Positions 27,121-35,562 of a DNA stretch of 64,000 nt are shown piece after piece. The notes beneath the pieces are model-generated. The model ran no database searches and had not been told where the DNA came from. It worked only from the letters and a program-made list of their open reading frames with translations. Both the position numbers and the translations under genes were made by a program. Positions within the stretch are counted from its first letter, which is position 1. Every line of letters starts with the position of its first letter. Origin of the DNA: Ruminococcus sp. OA3 (GTDB lineage Bacteria > Bacillota > Clostridia > Lachnospirales > Lachnospiraceae); the NCBI RefSeq assembly GCF_022440845.1, contig NZ_JAKNTO010000001.1, positions 3,224,001-3,288,000 of the forward strand, written 5' to 3'.

Positions 27121-27549
27121 CTAAAACAGTTCTGTCTCGGCAACACACTTTGTCTTTATCTGTCCCACCAGCGCCTGCAGAGCGTCCACGACGTGGGGAC
27201 GGATATCTCCGCCGATGAGTACCTGCATGATGTCATCTCCCACAGACAGCTCCCCGCGGTTGAGCCACACACGTATATAATAGATACCCGGCATCTGATA
27301 CGTTTCCTCTACCGCAGCAGCCGCCTTCTCTTCATCATAGGAAAACAGCAGGCCTGTAACTGGCTTAGCCGTCTCCTCACCCAGACGGACTTTTGCCCTG
27401 GCTGTCTGACGCACAACACCGTTATGAATCAGGTACATACCGCAGTCGGAAGCACTCCTGTCTGTTTTTGCCTCTTTCAGCCATGCATCAACAGAAGGTG
27501 CGTTGCCCCCATTACCGCTTTCTATCATAAATTTACTAATGTTTTCCAT
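27121..27549 (-). CDS. Divergent MoaE-like protein
   Basis: 142-aa protein whose middle and end (ARAKVRLGEETAKPVTGLLFSYDE, IYYIRVWLNRGELSVGDDIMQVLIGGDIRPHVVDAL) align by eye with molybdopterin synthase large subunit MoaE. The usual His-Arg before the Gly (HRxG) is replaced by Leu-Asn-Arg, and the C-terminal catalytic lysine block (PIWK) is absent; the end reads IKTKCVAETELF. No other molybdenum-cofactor gene lies in the window. Real molybdopterin synthase activity is therefore doubtful. AAGGAGG precedes the ATG. It is divergent from the radical-SAM repair pair. Confidence 0.65.
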   Translation of the reverse strand: MENISKFMIESGNGGNAPSVDAWLKEAKTDRSASDCGMYLIHNGVVRQTARAKVRLGEETAKPVTGLLFSYDEEKAAAAVEETYQMPGIYYIRVWLNRGELSVGDDIMQVLIGGDIRPHVVDALQALVGQIKTKCVAETELF

Positions 27550-27686
27550 TGAAAATCCTCCTTGTCAACATCCTGTTTGATTCATATCATGCTTTATGGA
27601 AAGCTTTTTTAAGAACATATCCTATATTTGATATCACTGTATCCAGTATATATTTTTCTGATACTATTTGCAATAAAAACAAATCC

Positions 27687-27751
27687 AGAACATTTGTTCT
27701 TGATTATCTGTCTCCGTTGTGTTACAATCAGTTAAAACAAACGTATGTTCT
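27687..27751 (+). promoter_or_regulatory. SOS-type promoter with two LexA-like boxes
   Basis: A sigma-A promoter (TTGATT 27700-27705, 17 nt, TACAAT 27723-27728) is bracketed by two sites of the Gram-positive LexA pattern (CGAAC-4-GTTYC type). AGAACATTTGTTCT (27687-27700) abuts the -35, and CAAACGTATGTTCT (27738-27751) lies just after the expected transcription start. The start codon follows at 27770 with GGAGG. LexA binding is inferred from pattern only. Confidence 0.7.
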
Positions 27752-27769
27752 TATTGTTATGGAGGTTGT

Positions 27770-29224
27770 ATGCTAACAGTTACACATTCTTTTTCTTTGC
27801 AGGAAAAACTGAATATTCTGGCAGATGCCGCGAAATATGATGTAGCCTGTACATCCAGCGGTTCGGACCGGCGGGGAAAAGCAGGATATCTCGGCAATTC
27901 TTTTGCTTCCGGGATCTGTCACAGTTTTGCAGGTGATGGGCGGTGCATCTCTCTTTTAAAAATTTTGTACAGCAATGAATGCGTCTACGACTGCAAATAC
28001 TGCGTTAACCGCCGTTCCAACGACCGCCCGAGGGCTACCTTTACCCCGGAGGAAGTCTGTCAGCTGACCATGGAGTTTTATCGCCGCAACTATATTGAAG
28101 GCCTGTTTTTGAGTTCCGGAGTCTGCAAAAGCCCCGAATACACCATGGAACGAATTTATGAAACCCTGCTTCTGCTCCGTGAAACTTACCGTTTCAACGG
28201 ATATATTCATGTCAAAGCCATCCCGTCTGCCCCAACGCAGCTTTTGACACAGGCAGGCTTTCTGGCTGACCGCATGAGCATCAACATGGAACTGCCCACG
28301 GAGGAAAGCCTGCACACACTTGCTCCCCACAAGACATTTCAGAGCATCTTTCATCCCATGAAAGAAATGGCACAGGGTATCGCTGCATCACGGCTTGCCA
28401 TCGGCAAATCGGCATCTATGGAAAGGCACCGCGCCAACCGGTATTTAAACGGAAGCATCTTCGGTCAGAAACAGCTGGAAGCCAGGCGGGATTTTGATCC
28501 CGGCAATGCCCCTTCCGTTTTTATGAAAAAAGGGGAAGAAGAAAATTCTGCTTTCATCCCCGCCGGTCAGAGTACCCAGATGATCATAGGGGCCAGTCCG
28601 GAGAATGACTATCAGCTTCTGCTGACTTCTCAGAACCTTTACCAGCGTTTTGACCTGAAACGTGTCTTTTACTCTGCCTATATTCCGGTCAATGAGGACA
28701 GCCTTCTGCCTCCTCCTGACACCGCCGTTCCCCTTCTGCGGGAACACCGCCTCTATCAGGCTGACTGGCTTCTTCGTTTTTACGGCTTTCACGCGGAGGA
28801 GCTATTGAGCCCGGAACGCCCCAATTTCAATCCACTGCTGGATCCCAAATGTGAGTGGGCGCTTCGTCATCTGGAACACTTCCCGATAGAAGTCAACACT
28901 GCCTCTTTTGAAACCCTGCTCCGAATCCCCGGAATCGGCAACAAGTCGGCCATGCGTATTGTCAATGCCCGCAGGTACGGGAACCTGGATTTCTCTCATC
29001 TGAAAAAGACAGGGGTGGTGTTGAAACGTGCTCAGTACTTCATTACCTGCGGCGGTAAAATGATGTACCGGATACCGATCGAAGAAAAATTTATCACTCG
29101 GCAGCTGACGGGAATGGACCAGAAAGCAAACTGGGAGCTGGCACATCCTCCCGTTTACCGGCAGATGTCACTGTTTGAAGATATGAATCTGTCATATCCG
29201 CAGACTGTGGAGGGTATACGATGA
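27770..29224 (+). CDS. Radical SAM DNA-repair-associated protein (UDG-linked type)
   Basis: 484 aa. The radical-SAM cluster motif is NECVYDCKYCVNRR (CxxxCxxC, near residue 75). The C-terminal part has a helix-hairpin-helix (LLRIPGIGNKSAMRIVNAR, near 400), which binds DNA. This matches the family named putative DNA modification/repair radical SAM protein, which is encoded beside a partner related to UDG-linked proteins. No reaction has been established as far as I know. Start ATG 27770 has GGAGG 4 nt upstream; a longer frame from 27719 would begin inside the promoter. The stop overlaps the partner start (ATGA). Confidence 0.9.
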   Translation: MLTVTHSFSLQEKLNILADAAKYDVACTSSGSDRRGKAGYLGNSFASGICHSFAGDGRCISLLKILYSNECVYDCKYCVNRRSNDRPRATFTPEEVCQLTMEFYRRNYIEGLFLSSGVCKSPEYTMERIYETLLLLRETYRFNGYIHVKAIPSAPTQLLTQAGFLADRMSINMELPTEESLHTLAPHKTFQSIFHPMKEMAQGIAASRLAIGKSASMERHRANRYLNGSIFGQKQLEARRDFDPGNAPSVFMKKGEEENSAFIPAGQSTQMIIGASPENDYQLLLTSQNLYQRFDLKRVFYSAYIPVNEDSLLPPPDTAVPLLREHRLYQADWLLRFYGFHAEELLSPERPNFNPLLDPKCEWALRHLEHFPIEVNTASFETLLRIPGIGNKSAMRIVNARRYGNLDFSHLKKTGVVLKRAQYFITCGGKMMYRIPIEEKFITRQLTGMDQKANWELAHPPVYRQMSLFEDMNLSYPQTVEGIR

Positions 29225-29976
29225 CTGTTTTTACATGTGCTGATGATTTCAGCTCAATGATGACCTGCATTTATGAAGCATGGGGAAGCGGACTTGGCCA
29301 CCGGAATGTCCGTCTGATGACAGAACCCCTCTATGAAACTGCGCTTTTCTGCAGTTACCATCATATTGAAGCAGATGAAGAAAAGACCAGAAAAGTTATC
29401 CGGTCCATTCAATGTAAAATATCGTATGAAGTTTTCAAAATGGTCTACCGTTCCAGTCTGTCATTTAAAGAGGATAAGCTGGACTGCATCTACCGCTTTT
29501 TACTGCTTGGATTTCACTATGGTCCCTCTGTTACGGGACGCCTGCAGGAACCTGCCGTCGCCAGTCTGTTCGCTGTCGAACGCAAGGTTTTAAATGAAGC
29601 GCATCTGTTTCGTGAATTCATCCGTTTTTCCAGTATACAAGGCAGTACTCTGGTCAGTCATATCGAACCGAAATGCAATGTCCTTCCCATTCTGGCAGAG
29701 AATTTTTCTGACCGCATGCCTTCAGAGAACTGGATGATCATCGATGATACCAGAAAAAGCGCCGTGATCCATCCCGCCGACAGTTCTTACTATATGACGC
29801 TGCTTACCCCGGAAGAATTTTTAACACTGAGCCGTACAGAGATCAGGGATGAATACAGTGAACTCTGGACTTCTTTTTTTCAGGCAGTCTCTATCACTCC
29901 CAGAGAGAACAAGCGATGCCAGCGCAATATGATGCCGCTCTGGTACCGGAAGCATATGACGGAATTTATGACATAA
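29221..29976 (+). CDS. DUF4130-type DNA-metabolism partner protein
   Basis: 251-aa soluble protein of the DUF4130/TIGR03915 type that accompanies the radical-SAM protein. Features include CADDFSSMMTCIYEAW at the start, FLLLGFHYGPSVTGRL in the middle, and SRTEIRDEYSELWTSFFQAVSI with a basic YRKHMTEF end. In some bacteria this domain is fused to a uracil-DNA-glycosylase-like domain; that domain is absent here. Translation is coupled to the upstream gene by a 4-bp overlap, so both share the LexA-like promoter. Confidence 0.86.
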   Translation: MTVFTCADDFSSMMTCIYEAWGSGLGHRNVRLMTEPLYETALFCSYHHIEADEEKTRKVIRSIQCKISYEVFKMVYRSSLSFKEDKLDCIYRFLLLGFHYGPSVTGRLQEPAVASLFAVERKVLNEAHLFREFIRFSSIQGSTLVSHIEPKCNVLPILAENFSDRMPSENWMIIDDTRKSAVIHPADSSYYMTLLTPEEFLTLSRTEIRDEYSELWTSFFQAVSITPRENKRCQRNMMPLWYRKHMTEFMT

Positions 29977-29981
29977 AATTG

Positions 29982-30731
29982 TCAGGAGGATACCTGAATG
30001 ATATTCCTGCACGACTTATACGGCTCTTCTTTTACCAGAGTCGTAATGATCGTTGCATCCTCAAATGCCGCAAATCTTACCGGAGATATCTTCGCAATCT
30101 TGGAACTGTCACACAGTACGTAACACTCCCTGCACTGTTTCATGGCATATTCCTTTACCTTTGCCTCCCTGAGTCCCGGTGTCGTGTACCCCGCCTCAAT
30201 ATCTGCACCGTTTGTTCCCAGAAAACCTATGGTAAAATTGTACTTCTGAAGACTTTCCAGTGCCTCCTCCCCGACGATCGCCTCAGTCACTGACTTGAAT
30301 TCCCCTCCCGGCAGATAGACATGAAATCCTTTAGCAGCAAGTTTTCTCGCATGCATCACGGCATTTGTCACAAATACCGCATTATTGGGCACCAGATAAT
30401 CGATGATCTGCCCGGTCGTCGTTCCGGAATCCAGATAGACCAGATCGTTTGCCTTGACCAGAGCCGCAGCATACCTGGCGATCAGTCCCTTCTCATCCCG
30501 GTTGATATCTTCACGGATTTCAACAAAGGAATCCGTATGGATCCCGCTGTTGCGAATGGCGATTGCACCTCCATGCACTTTTGTCAGCAGTCCTCTTTTA
30601 TCCAGTACCGTCAGATCCCGGCGTATTGTAGATTCTGATGTATTGAGCAGTTCGATCAGTTCCTGGACCTGAATACTCCCGCGCTCTTCAACCACCCGTA
30701 CGATCTCTTCCATTCTGTCTTCGATCAGCAT
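29982..30731 (-). CDS. DeoR/GlpR-family sugar-metabolism repressor
   Basis: 249-aa regulator. The N-terminal HTH (IQVQELIELLNTSESTIRRDL) with KRGLLTKVHGGA is the DeoR signature. The C-terminal sugar-phosphate sensor domain has YLDSGTTTGQIIDYL and FLGTNGADIEAGYTT. It probably responds to a phosphorylated sugar made or used by the kinase upstream. Start ATG 30731 follows GAGGAGA by 6 nt; the frame from 30746 begins too close to it. Its first 44 bp overlap the kinase gene. It ends 5 nt from the convergent DUF4130 gene, with no terminator between. Confidence 0.93.
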   Translation of the reverse strand: MLIEDRMEEIVRVVEERGSIQVQELIELLNTSESTIRRDLTVLDKRGLLTKVHGGAIAIRNSGIHTDSFVEIREDINRDEKGLIARYAAALVKANDLVYLDSGTTTGQIIDYLVPNNAVFVTNAVMHARKLAAKGFHVYLPGGEFKSVTEAIVGEEALESLQKYNFTIGFLGTNGADIEAGYTTPGLREAKVKEYAMKQCRECYVLCDSSKIAKISPVRFAAFEDATIITTLVKEEPYKSCRNIIQVSS

Positions 30732-31725
30732 ATCTTTTCTCCTCATTCTTCAAATACGCTCCAGCGTACCTGCTTCGGGTCGCACATAATGCATCTGTGC
30801 GACTCCACAATCCGCCGGAGGCTTTTATCCCGCAAAGCAGTGCTTCTATCTCTTCCCTGGACGCCAGCTCTTCTGAAAATGCGCTGGCACTTCCCGCAGC
30901 AATTCCCATTTCCAGTGATTTTCGGTAGCTGCCATCCGAAAAGTAGCCTGCCAGAAACCCCGCAACCATGGAGTCACCTGCTCCCACAGAATTCACTACC
31001 TTTCCCCTGGGTGCAGAGCCTATGAATACCCCCTCTGTCTCAGAAACCAGAATCGCTCCGGCTTCGGCCATGGAGACCAGCACATTTCTCGCCCCGTACT
31101 TTTGAAGCTTTCTGGCGCACCTTACAATATCTTTCGGACCCTGCAGGTCTTCACGGAAAATCTCGGACAGCTCATGATGATTTGGTTTAATTAAAAACGG
31201 TTGATATTGCAGTACACTGACAAGAAGGTCTTTCGCGGCATCTACGATCACCATGACATTTTTCTCAGACATCCTTCTGGTTATGTCCCGGTAGATCGTA
31301 TGCGGCATTGAATTGGGAATGCTTCCTGCCAGCACCAGCACATCCCCTTCTTCCAGCATTTCGAGTCTCTTCAAAAGTGCCGCAACAGCATCACTGCTGA
31401 TCGGGGGGCCCTGTCCGTTGATTTCACTTTCACTGCTGGAACGAAGTTTCACGTTAATGCGGGACCATCCCTGGCTGACAGATATTAATTCTTCTGCGCA
31501 TCCCGCCTCTCTGACTCTTTTTCTTATTTCTTCCCCGGTAAACCCCGCGGTAAAGCCGAGTATCGTGCTCGGGATACCGAGATTTTTTAACACGATAGAC
31601 ACATTGATTCCTTTTCCCCCGGGAAGGATACGTTCATTTTCTGTCCGGTTCATCCCACCGATCGTAAAGTTTTTCGCTGTAACAATATAATCCAGTGATG
31701 GATTGCAGGTTAACGTATAAATCAT
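30688..31725 (-). CDS. PfkB-family sugar-phosphate kinase (1-phosphofructokinase/tagatose-6-P kinase like)
   Basis: 345-aa kinase with the PfkB motifs ILPGGKGINVSIVLKNLG (about 35-50) and VNSVGAGDSMVAGFLAG with catalytic Asp (near 250). It would phosphorylate fructose-1-phosphate or a related sugar phosphate. The usual C-terminus comes at SEELASREEIEALL; here about 40 more residues (GGLWSRTDALCATRSRYAG and onward) run into the deoR gene, suggesting a shifted or lost stop. Start ATG 31725 follows a GGGGGAAAGGA stretch; an earlier GTG/ATG region to 31761 has no RBS. No fructose PTS gene is adjacent. Confidence 0.86.
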   Translation of the reverse strand: MIYTLTCNPSLDYIVTAKNFTIGGMNRTENERILPGGKGINVSIVLKNLGIPSTILGFTAGFTGEEIRKRVREAGCAEELISVSQGWSRINVKLRSSSESEINGQGPPISSDAVAALLKRLEMLEEGDVLVLAGSIPNSMPHTIYRDITRRMSEKNVMVIVDAAKDLLVSVLQYQPFLIKPNHHELSEIFREDLQGPKDIVRCARKLQKYGARNVLVSMAEAGAILVSETEGVFIGSAPRGKVVNSVGAGDSMVAGFLAGYFSDGSYRKSLEMGIAAGSASAFSEELASREEIEALLCGIKASGGLWSRTDALCATRSRYAGAYLKNEEKRYADRRQNGRDRTGG

Positions 31726-31764
31726 TCCTTTCCCCCTTTCAGCATAAACTTTTCTTCTCACCCT

Positions 31765-31808
31765 ATCATAATTTCTTTTTCAGTCACTGTCAATCATAAT
31801 CAGTCACT
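31765..31808 (-). promoter_or_regulatory. Promoter with direct-repeat operator for pfkB-deoR
   Basis: On the minus strand TTGACA (31788-31793), 17 nt, TATGAT (31765-31770) form a near-consensus promoter 40 nt upstream of the kinase gene. AGTGACTG occurs twice exactly 20 bp apart (31781-31788 and 31801-31808), flanking the -35 on the same DNA face. This fits repression by the co-encoded DeoR protein, which is inference. Confidence 0.7.
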
Positions 31809-31853
31809 TCCATCCTCCCAGACACCGCAGCCAATTCACATGGCAGCAGCAAA

Positions 31854-31883
31854 GCGGTCCGCAGGATTTCTCCCGCAGACCGC
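31854..31883 (-). terminator. Terminator of the aminotransferase gene
   Basis: GCGGTC/GACCGC outer stem with an inner imperfect GC-rich stem, followed on the minus strand by TTTGCTGC. The T-tract is poor. Confidence 0.5.
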
Positions 31884-31931
31884 CCATATTCTGGTTATAT
31901 GATTCTTATTTTATACCAGCCTGCATTCAAG

Positions 31932-33098
31932 TCACAGTATTTTACTCTCTCTGACTCTCTGAACAGCCTGTTTTATCATCTCCTCCTCCTGAACAAGGGC
32001 AATCCTTACAAATCCTTCCCCAGATGGTCCAAAAGCACTTCCCGGCGTGACCATTACGCCCGCCTCTTCCAGTAAGGTCCTGACAAAATCAAGAGAAGAC
32101 GCAAAGTTTCCGGGTATCTGCGCCCAGACAAACATAGTTGCCGGGCTTCTCTGCATCTTCCACCCGATCGATGAGAATCCGTCACACAAAAGATCCCTTC
32201 GCCTTTTATATGCTTCTCTCGTAGTTTTAACACACTGTTGATCACCCAGTATCGCCGCTATCGCAGCTTTTTGTACAGGCAGAAACATACCGTAGTCCAT
32301 ATTGGATTTTAGCCTTGTCAGCTGTTTTACGATCTGTTCGTTTCCAATACAGAAACCAATACGAGCTCCTGCCAGTCCATATGTTTTGGAAAGGGAATTG
32401 AATTCCACCCCCACCTCTTTTGCACCCGGATAAGATAAAAAGCTTTTTCCCTGCACATTATCGTCGAAGATCAGCTCGCTGTATGCGTTGTCATGCAATA
32501 CAATAATGTCATACTTTCGGGCAAATGCAATCAGTTTTTCATAAAAATAATCCGGTGCCACAGCCGCGGTCGGATTATTCGGATATGACACAACCATCAG
32601 CTTTGCCTCTCTGGCTGTTTCCTCCTCAATGTTTTCAAAATCGATAAGATAATCACATTCCTTCCTCAGCGGCATATATGCAAGTTTCGCTCCGGCGATC
32701 CTTGGACCATCCCCAAAAATAGGATAACAGGGATCCTGGACGAGCACGGTGTCTCCCGGATCCACGACAGAAAGACTGATATGTGCCAGCCCTTCCTGGG
32801 ACCCCAGAAGCGATACGATCTCTGTCTCTGGATTCAGCTTCACCTGATATCTGTTCTGATACCACTTTGCAACCGCCCTGTGCAGCTCAGCGAGGTCTTT
32901 GATCGCATACACATAATTCTTCTCGTCCTTCGCCGCTTCCACCAGCGCATCTATGATATGGGAGGCGGGAGGTATATTCGGCGTACCGATACTCAGATCA
33001 ATAACCGTTTCTCCCCTGCTTTCTTTTTCCTCTTTCATCTTCGCCAGTGTGGTGAAGATGCTCTCCCCAAACAACTGCATTCGCTCTGAGAACTGCAT
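31932..33098 (-). CDS. PLP-dependent class I/II aminotransferase
   Basis: 388-aa fold-I aminotransferase. Motifs: SIGTPNIPPASHIIDAL, SYPNNPTAAVAP (substrate/PLP Asn), Asp-Tyr in LHDNAYSELIF, PLP Lys in NSLSKTYGLAGARIGF (near 235), and arginine in GFVRIALV. The pattern resembles LL-diaminopimelate/alanine aminotransferase relatives (DapL/AlaA-like); the amino acid used cannot be told. Two ATGs are close: the one at 33098 has AGGAG 8 nt upstream, against 2 nt for 33104. It ends a run exoA, GH13, DUF5662, aminotransferase. Confidence 0.9.
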   Translation of the reverse strand: MQFSERMQLFGESIFTTLAKMKEEKESRGETVIDLSIGTPNIPPASHIIDALVEAAKDEKNYVYAIKDLAELHRAVAKWYQNRYQVKLNPETEIVSLLGSQEGLAHISLSVVDPGDTVLVQDPCYPIFGDGPRIAGAKLAYMPLRKECDYLIDFENIEEETAREAKLMVVSYPNNPTAAVAPDYFYEKLIAFARKYDIIVLHDNAYSELIFDDNVQGKSFLSYPGAKEVGVEFNSLSKTYGLAGARIGFCIGNEQIVKQLTRLKSNMDYGMFLPVQKAAIAAILGDQQCVKTTREAYKRRRDLLCDGFSSIGWKMQRSPATMFVWAQIPGNFASSLDFVRTLLEEAGVMVTPGSAFGPSGEGFVRIALVQEEEMIKQAVQRVRESKIL

Positions 33099-33100
33099 GT

Positions 33101-33640
33101 TCATCTCTCCTCTTTCAAAAATCTGTATTTTATATAGTGGAGGGTTTTTCTCTCCCCTTTTTCCGCCAGCATCCTCAGCAGAAATTCCATCTGTTTTTTC
33201 GTCTCACTGTGCACAAACCAGAGCCGCTTCCTGCTCCTGATATAGTAATTGAGCGGAGCCTTGTCGGTATAAGAGTCTCCGGCATACGTCTTGCACGCAC
33301 TGATACGGTCCATGATCATTTCCGCTACGTATCTGCGCGGCATCTGCATGCCTGTGATCACCGTATCACAGTCTACACCGTAATCCACCCAGTACTCATA
33401 GTGGTGTTTATTGCGGCCTTTGTGGTGCATCCAGGAAGTTGACACTCCAAGCGCTTCCCGCTCGGCATTATTGGGGCTTCTGTTCCCCTGATAATAGCGG
33501 CATCCCACCTTGAATTCTGGCCAGGAGTATTTTGACAGGTCATGAAGAAGCCCCTGTTTATAAAGACCGATGCGAAAACAGTATCTCATGACCAGCAGCT
33601 TATGCTTTGTGATCGTTTTAAAATGCTTCCAGATATACAT
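33101..33640 (-). CDS. DUF5662-family protein
   Basis: 179-aa basic soluble protein, family of unknown function. It has the HD-like pattern LLHDLSKYSWPEF near residue 32, SWMHHKGRNKHHYEYW near 70 and a later Asp/Lys-rich stretch, recalling metal-dependent HD phosphohydrolases, though the match is only by motif. AAGGATG precedes the ATG. It starts 18 nt after the GH13 gene and its stop lies 2 nt from the aminotransferase start. Confidence 0.75.
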   Translation of the reverse strand: MYIWKHFKTITKHKLLVMRYCFRIGLYKQGLLHDLSKYSWPEFKVGCRYYQGNRSPNNAEREALGVSTSWMHHKGRNKHHYEYWVDYGVDCDTVITGMQMPRRYVAEMIMDRISACKTYAGDSYTDKAPLNYYIRSRKRLWFVHSETKKQMEFLLRMLAEKGERKTLHYIKYRFLKEER

Positions 33641-33657
33641 ACTACGACATCCTTATT

Positions 33658-35559
33658 CTATTTTCCCAATAATATAACAATTGTCCGCGGTGATACAACA
33701 AATCCTTTTTCCTCGTCCGGTTCTATCTCCACTTTATCATGGCAGAAGCCTTCTCTTTTCTTGTCAGCCGTGTCGACTGCCAGATACCATTTTTTATGTT
33801 CCGGCAGATGCGGCAGTGCGAAAGTATACGGATTCCAGTGCATATTGCATGCGATGTAGATAAAACTGTCCGGATTTCCTTCCCTGTCCTTTGCATATTC
33901 CCCACAGTAAAGAATTCCGATACTCCTGCTCTGCGGTTCCATCTCTGAAAACCAGGCTCTGCTGCTGTGATAAGAAACTTCCGGAAATCCAAGCGAAAGA
34001 TAGTCGGTATCCCGCGGCTCCCGATCCATATGGAGGATCGGATGGCTTTTGCGGAATGCGATGGCTTCTTTTACAAACGACCACATCTCCTCACAGCGTT
34101 TATTTCTTCCCCAGTCAACCCAGCCAATCGGATTATCCTGACAGTAGGCATTGTTGTTTCCTTCCTGTGAGTTACACCGCTCATCGCCGGCATAGATCAT
34201 CGGTGTTCCCTGACTCGTCAGCAGCAGAAGCACGGCATTTTTCATCTGCCTTCTTCTTAATTCAACCACGTTCAATTTTCGCGTGGGGCCTTCCACACCG
34301 CAGTTCCAGCTGAAGTTATATGTGCTGCCGTCCCGGTTTTCTTCGCCGTTCTCTTCATTGTGTTTTTCATTATAAGTGACCATATCCGCAAGTGTAAATC
34401 CATCCTGATATGCCATATAATTGATGACGCCATGTGTGACAGGATTTCGCCTGTTATTGCAGATATAACGTGTAACCTGGTTCTCGTCACCTTTCAGAAA
34501 GCAGCGTGCACTGATCATAAATTCCGAATTACATTCAGCCAGGTTACGGTATTTCGGCAGCTTTCCAGAATAAATACTGTCGGCTGCAAATCCCTGATAC
34601 AAGATCTTTGTATGCTTCAGCAGATCATCCTGCGCAATAATCTCGATCGGAATATGATCACCCACCAGGTGAAATCCGTCGATATGGTAAAAAAGCTTCC
34701 AGTACCGGAGTATTTCCACTACCATTAAGGGATTCGTTTTCTGTGAAAAATAGAACTCCATCAGACATTCCATTCCGGCCCTGTGAAATTCATCGACGCA
34801 ATGCTGGAACTCACTGATACAATCCCTGTCTGTGCAAAAAGCAGCTTTTGGCGTGAAATAGTACCCCTCCGTATATCCCCAGTAATTTATGTCCGCCGTC
34901 GGCGTCTTAGCAGCAGAAGCGCCATTTTCAGAGGTAACTGTTTCCCTGGTTTCCCGGTTCTCATTGAAATCATACGCCGGCATCAGTTCTACCGAGGTAA
35001 CCCCCAATCCCTTCAGATAGGGTATTTTCTCTGCAAGTCCCTGAAAAGTCCCTTTGCTTGCAGAGCGGGAACTTCGCTGTGCGGTAAATCCCCGTACATG
35101 CAGCTTATACAGGATCATCTCCGGATACGGTATAAAGACCCCTGGTATTTCAGAGGGCCTTTTGTCTGACAAAATTCCTCTGACACTGTGCCTTTGTCCA
35201 TCTGACAATTTATTCCCAAACACATCCCGCCCGGTTACTGCCTTTGCACACGGATCCGTTATGATGTTTCCGTCTATTTTATAATTGTATTCAATATCGC
35301 CCGCATCTAAATGTTCTATCCAGACAGCAGCTATACCTCCTGTACGAAATTCCTCAGTCAGCGGTATCTCCTTCCAGATTTCCTCACTTCCTTTGGGATA
35401 CAGCAGGAGACTGGCCTCTTCACAGTCATCTACGGCGATTGTAAAATTATATCCGCCATTATGCTGCTGCGCGCCTGTTAACTGCGGCAATCCCTTCTGT
35501 ACCTCAAACCTCTTTACCTCCGCTGCTCTTGTCAATTCATTCTCCGCCTTTCTGTACAT
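33658..35559 (-). CDS. GlgX/isoamylase-like GH13 protein with degenerate active site
   Basis: 633-aa protein with CBM48-like N-domain and a GH13 barrel close to debranching enzymes GlgX and isoamylase (HNEENGEENRDGSTYN, LLLTSQGTPMIYAGDE, QEGNNNAYCQDNPIGWVDW). The catalytic positions are changed. The nucleophile motif GFRxD is GFHLV (DGFHLVGDHIP, near residue 300), the acid motif AEPWD is ILYQGFAAD, and the third motif HDGF is YQDGF, keeping only Asp. Reaction by the usual double-displacement mechanism is therefore unlikely. It may bind glycogen or regulate. The frame is intact and co-oriented with exonuclease III, so decay is not evident otherwise. Confidence 0.85.
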   Translation of the reverse strand: MYRKAENELTRAAEVKRFEVQKGLPQLTGAQQHNGGYNFTIAVDDCEEASLLLYPKGSEEIWKEIPLTEEFRTGGIAAVWIEHLDAGDIEYNYKIDGNIITDPCAKAVTGRDVFGNKLSDGQRHSVRGILSDKRPSEIPGVFIPYPEMILYKLHVRGFTAQRSSRSASKGTFQGLAEKIPYLKGLGVTSVELMPAYDFNENRETRETVTSENGASAAKTPTADINYWGYTEGYYFTPKAAFCTDRDCISEFQHCVDEFHRAGMECLMEFYFSQKTNPLMVVEILRYWKLFYHIDGFHLVGDHIPIEIIAQDDLLKHTKILYQGFAADSIYSGKLPKYRNLAECNSEFMISARCFLKGDENQVTRYICNNRRNPVTHGVINYMAYQDGFTLADMVTYNEKHNEENGEENRDGSTYNFSWNCGVEGPTRKLNVVELRRRQMKNAVLLLLTSQGTPMIYAGDERCNSQEGNNNAYCQDNPIGWVDWGRNKRCEEMWSFVKEAIAFRKSHPILHMDREPRDTDYLSLGFPEVSYHSSRAWFSEMEPQSRSIGILYCGEYAKDREGNPDSFIYIACNMHWNPYTFALPHLPEHKKWYLAVDTADKKREGFCHDKVEIEPDEEKGFVVSPRTIVILLGK

Positions 35560-35562
35560 TCT

